Part shown: piece by piece, positions 55,701 through 64,000 of the stretch
Layout: every line of letters begins with the position of its first letter
How positions within the stretch are numbered: the first letter of the stretch is position 1
Assembly: GCF_050624435.1 (NCBI RefSeq)
Contig: NC_134535.1
Coordinates: 129,012,731 to 129,076,730 of the forward strand
Direction: 5' to 3'
Source of the DNA: Tenrec ecaudatus
Taxonomy: Eukaryota > Chordata > Mammalia > Afrosoricida > Tenrecidae
Length of the DNA stretch: 64,000 nt
The notes under the pieces: model-generated
The model's input: the letters and a program-made list of their open reading frames with translations, nothing else
Told to the model about the DNA's origin: nothing
Databases searched by the model: none
Position numbers and translations under genes: made by a program

Positions 55701-58047
55701 CTAGATCAGGAAACACGTGGAGTTGAATCCTAGAATGGAACTCAGAAGAGGTGTCCTGGGCCCTTTCTGGAGCCTGGTCTAGGAGACCTGGATTTCCCCC
55801 AAGGCTGTAGAGAGCAACTCACAGGCAAAGTGAGTCACAGAGTGGCCGCCATTTCTGTCTCTGCCGGTCAAGAGCTTTGGTTATTATGAAGAAGGCCCAC
55901 TGCCCTTGTTTTCTAAAAGGGAGATTACTTTTCTAGCAAGCTGTTGACTGGTCATTTTTGCCATCCCAGTTACTGTTCTAGACACCCACAATTTGCAAAT
56001 TCCAGTCCATCCCAGGTTTGCTTTACCAGCAAGAAAAAGGTGGAATCCCTGCTTTTGCCCTCTTGTGTAACTAGATGAAATCTGCTGCTTCCCTCCTCCT
56101 ACTTATGACCTCTTTTCTCTAACTCCTCAGCTGGCCGTCTTCCCTTGTCGGGATGCAGCTCGCCAGAGCCTACCCTTCTGCTGCCCATCTTATCAATGCC
56201 TGGACTCCCAATCAGTGTCAGATGGGGGGGTGGATGCCGGAGCGATAAAGGCAGTATGGAAAGTGAAAAATGAAATATTGTCACTGGGTGTGAACCCTCA
56301 GTTTTCATCCGTCACTGCTGGGGATTTGTACTCACCACTCTTTTTTTTTTTTTTAGTTCTGGTAAGAGGCTGTGACTGACAGATAAATCTTAGAGGCCAG
56401 GGGAAATTTTTGCTATCACTGAATGAAACATCTCTTCTAAAGGGGATTAAAGCAGAGACCAAATAGTTCCTGCAGTACGAATGTAGTGGGGATGGCATCT
56501 GACCTTCCTCTGACTTCACAAGGTGGAAGAAGAATCAAATTAAATCAGGCCAAAGCCAAGTCCTATGAAGAAAGAGTCAGACATGCCTTGGCCCTCCAAC
56601 CTCCTTACCAGGGCACACTACCCACCGCTAGCACAGCCCTCTCAAGTTCTCAGCTGAATTCAATAAGTCGTGGCCGTGGCCATGGCCTCACAGAACTCAT
56701 AGCCCAGACTCATGACAAAGTGAACAGGTTACAAATCAGATTCAGAAATGTTCAGAACACAGTTCTTCCAGTCAGGACTTCTCTACTGTGCTGACAAGCG
56801 GGCTTGTCTCTGGCTCTCAGCCCCTTAGCTCAGCCTCTGTCCTACGGAGACAATGTTACAAAGCCCTTAGCACGATAAAAGCCCAAAGAGCACTCTCCTC
56901 CACCCTATGCCCCAGTCTCCTGGCTCTAGCTCTGTGGGTCAGCAAACCTAGCTTCCCAATAAGGTACTTGGAGGCACCCCATTCCACAAGCAAGCTTCCC
57001 GCCTGCAGGGAAGTCAGTCAGTTTTTCTTGCTCGTCAGTTGGGAAGTTCTGACTCACATTCTGCCCTTGCTTCAGCTGTCTCCAGTTGTGTGTTGTGCCT
57101 CCGCCCCCTTCCACGGTGCCACCGATTTCTGTCTCTGAATCGTGGAGGTTCGATGTGCGGGGATCTTGGGATCCATGAACTGCACTCCATTCCTGGCTCT
57201 TCTTCCTCAATGGCTGCGAGCGCCTTCTTCCTGCTTCTCAGATGGCTCGTTTTGTAGCAACCTGATGGCACACTGAATCCATCCTCACATTAGCGTGCCA
57301 AGTTTCCACAACCACAGTGAACTCTTAACACTGAACCATATACTCCATCGGCACCTCCCCCCTCTCCCAACCTCTCTGACCCAGACCTCTCGAGAAAAGA
57401 GGAGATGTATCCAGCCACCCCACCCCACTCAGTCATTGGGTGGGAGTTACAGACTGTGGCTAGAAGAGTCGTGGGAACTAAATCACTGCACAGCACTTCC
57501 CTAAATAGAGCCTCCAGGAACAGGTGAGCTGAGAGCCAGGAAATCCATCTCTACCCCCAACCTCCCCCTGCCCCCCACTCACACACACGATGGTCCAGTG
57601 GCCCAGTCTGTCAACTGTAGCCTGACAGTGTGCTTTCTCTACCTTTGGGGGGCTGCTCGTTGAGAGATACACAAGGGACAGCTCATACTGGCTAGCTAGA
57701 ACCATTTATTACATTGGCAGGAGCAACGCATTCTAACGGACATACTCCAATCAGGACTCCCACCCCCACTCGTCCCACTGTTTAAGGTTTATGAGCACAC
57801 CCCAGCCACGGTCCCTCACCACAGAGAGCTTGGGCAAGGACAAATGGCTTTCCAGTGAGACCCACTTCCCCCGTGTAAACTGAAGGAACTTACCATCGCA
57901 TTTTGCCTGACAGGCAGTCACAGAGTCTTAGTGGGAGAAAGAGGGGCCTGCTCGGGGCCCTGGTTTGAAAGAATCTGGATAGAATCATGCTCACCCTCAT
58001 CTGTGCAATGGTCTCCCTGAAATACAGATTGGATCTTGTAATGTCTC
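55701..58047. other. Unassigned DNA with a T-run
   Basis: A T-run lies near 56340-56354. Many mutually opposed short frames, no domain. No repeat with clear ends. Confidence 0.45.
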
Positions 58048-58125
58048 TGTGATGTCTTACAGGGTCGCTGCGAGTGTGCGTCAACTCGATGACAGTAAAT
58101 TGAGTGTTTGTTTTGTTTTATGGTC
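58048..58125 (+). repeat. AfroSINE tail fragment
   Basis: cttacagggtcgctgcgagt, then gtgcgtcaactcgatgacag and a TTTG-rich end, is the SINE/RTE shared tail, without a body. Confidence 0.75.
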
Positions 58126-58141
58126 TTTTGTCTCCAGGGGG

Positions 58142-58250
58142 CTCCTCCAGGAGCTTAGCGGGTTACTACGGGGCTGCTAGCCACAAAGTCAACAGTTCGA
58201 GGCCGCCCAGTGGCTCTGCAGAAGGAGAATGGGACTTTCTACTCGTGTAG
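58142..58250 (+). repeat. AfroSINE, truncated, first of a dimer
   Basis: Head ctcctccaggagcttagcgg, then cacaaagtcaacagttcgag and gactttctactcgtgtagc. It stops where a second unit begins. Confidence 0.75.
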
Positions 58251-58435
58251 CACTAAGCTACCAACCAAAAGGTCACTTGTTTTTGAACCTCCAGCCGCTC
58301 CAAGGAAGAAAGATGTGGCAGTCTGTCCCTGTGACAATGACAACCTTGGGCAGTCAGACTCGTTCCTGAGGGTCTCTGTGGTCAGCATCAGCTCCAACAG
58401 CAGCGGGCTTGTTTGGCTTGTAAAGCTGGCAGTTC
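58251..58435 (+). repeat. AfroSINE, second of a dimer
   Basis: Starts within the tRNA-like part (ctaccaaccaaaaggtcact), then cagccgctccaaggaagaaa and tctgtccctgtgacaatgac. Tail lost. Confidence 0.72.
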
Positions 58436-59654
58436 ATTAGTAGCGACCAGGAGCAGGCGGGAGAGCGGGGAAAGGAGGGCTCACAGCTTTGGGGACAAAG
58501 AGCTTCCCTCGGGGTGATGGAAAATTTGGAAATGAATAATGGTAAGAGTTGAACAAAATGGTACCTAACTAATTTCCCTAAAGAATATTGAAATAGCAAA
58601 CGACACATTATTTATATACCACACACACATGAAATGAGAACAATGTGCAGTGCAAAGGGTAAAAGCCTCTCTCCATTCCCATGCAGGCTGACCGCAGCCT
58701 TCCACAGCTGCCGTGGCCTGGCCCATCACACTCAAACCCCCCAGCTTGCCAGCCCTCTCCAATCTGAGCTCAGAGCCTCGCCTAGAGATCCGAAACTGGG
58801 CTCTCCACCAGTTCAGACCCATTAGCTATATGTGAAGGTGCAAGGAGGAGAATCCAAGAATCGACACCTCCCAGAAAAGAACAGATTCCAGAGACCGGGC
58901 ACAGTTTCTGCCCAAGGACCATGGTGTCGCATTGGTGGGAAGAGGGATTCTGACTGTGGTCCTGCTTATGTTATTCATCTCATCAAGTCACCTGTCACCC
59001 CTACAGGTACACCCCCTGTGGACTTGAGCCTAAAGCCTGATTAGTGGGGGCTGGGCAGAGAAGATATGATTTAAAAGCAAGAAACACTGGAAGTGGCGTC
59101 ATTCGAAACTCTGTGGGACCTGAGCAGCACAGGGCAGCCTGGCGGTCAAACCAGCCTTCCTGTGCAGATGCCTTTGGACTATTTCGTGCAACGATGGGAA
59201 GCTGCACCAGGGAGGATAAAAGAGAGGGGTCCTGTGACTGCAGGCACCAGTAGCATGAGAGGAAGGCAACGCGCGAACCACAGAACGGCATCAGAACCAG
59301 ACGAAATGCCTAGAGCGCATGAAGTGTTTTGGGGACACTCAAAACCAACCTCCTCCTGGAAGGGGTGGCAGCAGAGCTCAGGCGACACAGGTGTGTGGCG
59401 GTCACTGTGATCCCAGTGGACCTAGGCCGGTGGCATCAACGGGAAGAGGACAGTACTTATTTCCACAGCACTGTCATGCAAATCCTGGCTCCCCCACTGC
59501 CCGACGGTGAGCCGTGTGCTTGTTCAACCTGCCCAGGTTCTCTGTTTTCTCATTGCAACAGTGGGTACCTCGTAGGTGATTGTGAGGGTGAAGTAGATAA
59601 TTGCAAGCAACCTGTTTTGAACAGTGTCTGGCACATGGTGAGTGCTCTGCCTGT
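58436..59654. other. Unassigned intergenic DNA
   Basis: No gene or repeat is recognised. The frames here overlap heavily on both strands. Confidence 0.4.
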
Positions 59655-60016
59655 CACCGCTGCCACCATCACCATCATCAATACTACTACCAACATTGTG
59701 ACCATCACCCTACCACCACTACCACCTCCACCACCATCGCCATCATCAACACCACTACCACTCTCATCAATACCACTGCCCCCTCATCAATACCACTACC
59801 ACCATCGTGACCATCACCCTACCACTGCCACCACCACTACCACCTCCACCAAAGCCATCATCACCACCACCACATCCACCTCCACCACCATGGCCATCAT
59901 CAACACCACTACCACCATCGTGACCATCACCCTACCACTACCGCCTCCATCACCACCACCACCTCTACCGCCTCCACCAAAACCAGCATCATCACTACCA
60001 CCACCGCCATCATCAC
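59655..60016. repeat. CCA/CAT-rich minisatellite
   Basis: A nearly pure C/A strand built of accacc, catcat and atcacc units, with a higher-order repeat: GTGACCATCACCCTACCAC starts at 59698, 59807 and 59920, so the period is about 109-113 bp. It keeps all forward frames open (poly-T/P/S/I) and explains the 335-codon frame at 59329-60336, which I do not regard as a gene. Confidence 0.9.
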
Positions 60017-60303
60017 GGTGCAAAAAGAACAGACTCATTTGGGGCTCAGATTGTCTGAGTTTGGAATCCAGTCCCCCACCAACCCTCCTGCCTCTACCCC
60101 TACCCCCAATCATTATGTTACATTCTGCAATTTGCTTGGCTCTTCTATATATTTGTTTTCCCATCTACCAAATGAGGATGTTAAAAATACTTATCCCGGA
60201 GTGTTGTTGCAAGAACTTGAGAACTCTCATAAAGTGCTTCCATTTGGACGAAAGGACACACTCTGTAGGCAAGAAGCCAGTTAGAATCCCTAGCTTTTCT
60301 CAG

Positions 60304-60515
60304 CATCTGGAGTCCCTGCATGGTGCAGAAGGTTAACTCACTCGGCTACTAACCACCATGTTGGAGCTTAAGCTTCACTCAAAGGCTCCTCTGCAGAAAG
60401 GCCTGTTGGTCCCCTTCTGAAGAACCTGCCGCTGAACACCCAGGAGCCCAGCTCTCCTGACACACTTACTTGGCACTGCCACGAGTTGAAATGGACAGGA
60501 TGGCACCTGGCTCCA
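60304..60515 (+). repeat. AfroSINE, diverged
   Basis: Head ggagtccctgcatggtgcag, body ggctcctctgcagaaaggcc, tail ggcactgccacgagttgaaa. An extra segment lies in the middle. Confidence 0.65.
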
Positions 60516-61677
60516 TCCGCATATGGACTGCCTGGCTGGTCTCCTGGCAGCAGCCCATTTGTGTGACCATTCTTATCCACCCCGCACCATCCGCTCAAGT
60601 CCACCCAGCACCAAATCTGCTCTTTGGTCTCTTTTGTCTTTCCTTGCTCAGCTTTGAAGACCCCACTCAAATTCCCACACAAGCCTTCCTTCAGCATAGT
60701 GACTGCCACCCTCTCTGATCCTTTATGCAACCTGGACCACACACCGACATGCAGGGGTGCCCTGACGCAGGCACCGACCGTGAAGAGCTATCTGCTAAGA
60801 GGGCCCTTGAAGACTCAGGGACATGGACACTGTGGGCTCTTATCTGTAGCAGTGAACATGTTCTGGTCTAATTCATATCCCCTTCAATAAACTCACACTT
60901 CCCGTTCAACCATTTTCCCTGACTCTGGTTTGAATTTCGTCCCTCGCCTGAAACATTTCTTACAAGCAGGACAAGAACTGAGAAGTGGAGCGGTCTGAAA
61001 TCATGACTTGGTAACACTCAGTAACACTTGGCTTGTGGCTGAATTGCTCCTCCCCTCCCTGTGCTCATCTTCCTGTGGCTTCTCCTCATCTTGTGTCTCC
61101 CATAAGAACAGTTATTATTGGATCGAGGGCCCATACTAATAACCCAGGAAGATCTCATTTCAAGATCGGCAACTTCATTGCCTTTGCAAAGAATTTTTGT
61201 TCCTAAAAAGGCCACATCCAAAGAGACTCAGAGCCCAAGACTCTAATATTAACTCTGGAGCCTTCAGGGCCTCCTTAGCATCTTTGAAACAACACTCACC
61301 TCCCAATGGCCAGTGCTCTTGCTCTTTCTCCCATCAGCTCTGCATCCTCTATCTGGCTTCCACCCCCCACCTCCATCACCACCTCCACACATGCTCCAGT
61401 GGTAGACAAAGGGACAGGTGGGATAAACAAGACAGACCAGGACAGGAAAGTCCCTATGGAGTGATCCTGGATGGATCCGCCCTTCAATCTCCAATGGCTG
61501 ACCTCAAAAGTTATTCCAGTTCCCGAGGCAGGCCTGGAGGCATCCTGCCACATTCTGGCCATTGGAAAACTATGATTTTTTTTTCTCCCCCTCTAGCCTG
61601 GACTCAAAGCCCTCTCCTTAACATCAGCCCTGACTAGCCTCCCCTGGACAAGAGTGACATGTGCAGTCTTAGTTTCA
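60516..61677. other. Unassigned intergenic DNA
   Basis: No supported feature. The 146-codon frame at 61197-61637 has no domain and is crossed by opposed frames. Confidence 0.4.
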
Positions 61678-61848
61678 ACGAGCCTTCTTGGCTCCATGGT
61701 TAAGCGCTTGGCCAGCAGCTTCACAGGGGAGAGACTTGGTCATTGCTCCCATAAGGCTGACAGCCTTGCGCACCTATGGGGCAGTTCTACTCTGTTCACA
61801 TGGTGTCGCTAAGAGTCAGAATTGACTCAATGGCACCTAATGACAATC
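61678..61848 (+). repeat. AfroSINE
   Basis: Head gagccttcttggctccatgg then ttaagcgcttgg, body atggggcagttctactctgt, tail gtcgctaagagtcagaattg then actcaatggcacctaatgac, including the RTE-like end. Confidence 0.85.
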
Positions 61849-61974
61849 ACTGTCTCACATTGATGCTCCAGCTCTGCCGGTTACCAGTGGAGTGACTTCA
61901 AATCTGGGTCTTAACTTCTCTGCACATCTGTCTCCTTGATTATAAAACAATCATGGATAATAAGTCCTACAGGT

Positions 61975-62080
61975 ATGTTTCCTTTTTTGAAATTATTGAC
62001 ATAAAATTCACATATCATGCAGTTCAGCAGTTGGAACATGTTGAAAAGAGCTGTATATTCATCCCTTCAGTTGTAGAACA
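61975..62080 (-). mobile_element. Old L1 3'-type fragment
   Basis: ttattgacataaaattcaca, tatcatgcagttcagcagtt and aaaagagctgtatattcatc resemble the antisense of an ancient L1 3' end, as also seen at 25210-25430. Confidence 0.55.
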
Positions 62081-62110
62081 GCCCCCCCCCCCCACACACA
62101 CACACACACT
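62081..62110. repeat. Compound (C)n(CA)n tract
   Basis: A run of about twelve C residues passes into nine or so CA units. Confidence 0.93.
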
Positions 62111-62154
62111 TATACTCATCATCATTAGCCCACTACTTCCCCACCACCTGCCCC

Positions 62155-62370
62155 GGCAGCCCGGGTGGCATAGTGGTTACTCATTGGGCTATGATCCTCA
62201 AGATAGTTCATTCACAGCTACTGGCAGTGTCTCCGAGGGAGAAAAACGGGGCTTCCTACTCCTGCAGACAGTTACAGTCTCGGAAGCTCAAAGGGGCAGC
62301 TGTACCCTGTTCCACAGGGCTGCTATGAGTGGACCTTGACTCAATGGCAGTGAATTTGGTTTGGTTTTTC
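62155..62370 (+). repeat. AfroSINE, full length
   Basis: Head ggcagcccgggtggcatagt then ggttactcattgg (A-box region), body ctccgagggagaaaaacggg then gttacagtctcggaagctca, tail acagggctgctatgagtgga then ccttgactcaatggcagtga, with a TTTGGTTTGG end. Confidence 0.9.
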
Positions 62371-62389
62371 TCCTGCCCTAAACCTAAGA

Positions 62390-64000
62390 AACTATTCCTC
62401 TAGTTACTTATCTTGGATTTGGGGCGGAGAAAAATATACAAAAACAAACAGGGGGGAAAAACCTAATAAAATAAAACCTAGAAAAACCTCACTTGAAAAG
62501 GTAACAGGAAATAATAAAAAGTAGAACACATTTTAAACGGGTCCAAAAAGAGAATAAATGTGGTGTTCAAGTTTAACCTAGCTACATCGGTGCTAGTTCA
62601 CTTTCCAAGGCCCTCTGTCTGATAGCTAGGCGACTTGCCCCCCTGGTCAATGGTCAGAGGGCATTCGCTAGAGACTTAATCCAAGTGGGGACCCTGCAAA
62701 TGAATCCTGGGCTTTCACTGTCATGCACAGTCTTCTGCAAATCGAGTGCTCAGAATTTAAGCTCTCGTGTCATTCCCTCTTCCGGTCTTGGATCTCATTT
62801 ATCCTTGGATCACACTGGCTGGTGCGCTTCCTCAGTGTGGACTTAGCTGGCATCTCACTCCGACTGCTTCTTTTAAGACAAGGGCTTTAAAATCCCAGAC
62901 ACTATTATTTCTGACAGCTGGGTGCCATCTTATTTCTTCACCACACTTTGCTATAGCATTTCAGTGGTGTCTTCATGAGAGCAGGTGTTGAGTAGGGTCA
63001 TGTCACAGGAACTCATTTTTTCTTAGATTCAAGTCAAAGTTGCAATGAACTCTGAATCTCTAACCTTGTGATATCAGTCATCTGGTTCTTCTTACACTGG
63101 GCTGTTTGGGCCTTAAATTAAATGTGATATATATATATATATATATTCCACTTTGGATACATCATTATTTTGTATTGTGGAAGATTATATTGTGGCAGAA
63201 TGGTACTTCTGTTGATATTTTCACTAATTTAGCCAAACTTAAAGAATTCTAAATACTGTTAACAAAAGGAAAGTAAACATATATGGGATAGCTATTTAGA
63301 CCAAAAGACATGGATATTTGACCTATACAAATAAAAAACGCAAGTGACTAGACACTATTTACACAAACCATGAGGGCTGAAGAAAGGACAAAACTTTCAA
63401 CAATGCTCATTCGCAGAGGCAAAAACAATGCCTGCCAGACTAAGATGGGTCATAAGAAAAGCAAAGAGAACTTGGAAACAGCAAATCTATGGTAGTTCCA
63501 AGCTGTCGTTCATTGGGTACCCTCAAAGTAAGAAATTCCAAACCAAAACCAAAGTCCAATGACCTCCAAATCTATAACCTTGGGACAGCAGTCACCTGGT
63601 TCTTCTCACACTGGGCTGTTTCAGCCTTAAATCCAAGGTTCTCATGCATTTCCGTAAGTCTATCACAGGTCAGTTTCAGGTCAAGCCCAGTTCTTTTCAT
63701 CGGGTTTCCAAATTGGAGCCTTCTGGTGTGGCCTTTGAAGAATGCCATGCACCTCAAAAGGACAGACTCTAAAGTCCTGGTGGCCTGGATCACCAAGGGC
63801 TGGATAGAAACAAAGTCAAAAGCGCCCAATTAGGGAAATAGGGAGCTTATTCTCCCTTGGGAATCTATAGAAATAAGGTTAAACATTTTTTCCCTATGGC
63901 AGGTGGCCCCAACTGGTTTATCCACCAAAAGAGGTACAACCACCTTCTCAGCGACAGACTTGCCCTCACCTACTTCCTCTGGACTTGAATTTCCATTAAG
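62390..64000 (-). mobile_element. Antisense L1 3' region, continuing past the window edge
   Basis: Collinear with the older L1 at 25.96-27.35 kb: acttaatccaagtggggacc near 62671, ttcagaatttaagctct-type block near 62750, ttatttcttcaccacacttt near 62930, ggtttccaaattggagcctt near 63702, gctggatagaaacaaagtca near 63799. It contains an (AT)n at 63124-63148. It is cut by the window end, so ORF2 may follow outside. Confidence 0.78.

Noticed and set aside
59329-60336. 335-codon open frame
   Set aside because: Its middle third is the C/A minisatellite, which opens all forward frames. The ends have no domain and the start has no support.
62155-62230. Possible tRNA gene
   Set aside because: The A- and B-box-like segments belong to an AfroSINE; the anticodon stem and acceptor ends do not form a tRNA.

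Overview
This is nuclear DNA from a placental mammal of the clade Afrotheria, most likely a tenrec such as Echinops telfairi. Three things support this. (1) It carries about two dozen tRNA-type SINEs of the AfroSINE kind, with the tail GCTATGAGTCGGAATCGACT and its variants. (2) It carries long remnants of an afrotherian RTE-clade LINE that shares that tail. (3) It carries two copies of the horizontally acquired hAT transposon SPIN, each with a perfect 8-bp target duplication. Among afrotherians I know SPIN only from tenrec. The L1 3' ends are also unlike those I know from elephant. The species call is inference; the clade call is firm.

I find no host protein-coding gene, rRNA, tRNA or CRISPR in the window. 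Nearly every open reading frame is a chance frame in repeat or intergenic DNA. The recognisable coding matter is: a processed, 3'-truncated fructose-bisphosphate aldolase A copy (24.4-25.15 kb, minus strand) joined directly to an L1 3' end; two mariner transposase remnants (31.2-32.0 and 51.15-51.6 kb); a worn hAT transposase C-terminus (2.2-2.6 kb); and a much younger, internally deleted hAT element (48.2-49.1 kb) whose short transposase frame is still open.

Layout. 0-6 kb: AfroSINEs, an L1 tail, a hAT fossil and a TG microsatellite. 6.6-7.0 kb: a MaLR-type LTR. 7.9-12 kb: two related 0.6-kb segments about 3.2 kb apart, plus an RTE fragment. 12.8-16.9 kb: opposed RTE copies, two solo LTRs 16 bp apart, then an L1 3' end. 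19-22.2 kb: SPIN inside an AfroSINE, two AfroSINEs stacked on one target, and an L1 inside an AfroSINE. 22.7-29.3 kb: the L1/aldolase chimera, then a long antisense L1. 31-37.6 kb: mariner, L1, and an RTE carrying an LTR. 38.5-40.7 kb: an RTE carrying two LTRs of different classes. 42.5-46 kb: an L1 carrying an LTR, then old L1-like DNA holding the second SPIN. 46-64 kb: AfroSINEs, the hAT mini-element, mariner next to a MaLR-type LTR, a third LTR carrying a 74-bp L1 insertion, a CCA-rich minisatellite and another antisense L1.

The elements interact mainly as nested insertions. Many boundaries can be set to the base from target-site duplications, so relative ages can be read off: RTE and AfroSINE are the oldest hosts, followed by L1, LTR, SPIN and hAT insertions. 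The rest is ordinary intergenic or intronic mammalian DNA in which I recognise no exon. Repeat edges without a stated target duplication are accurate only to tens of bases.
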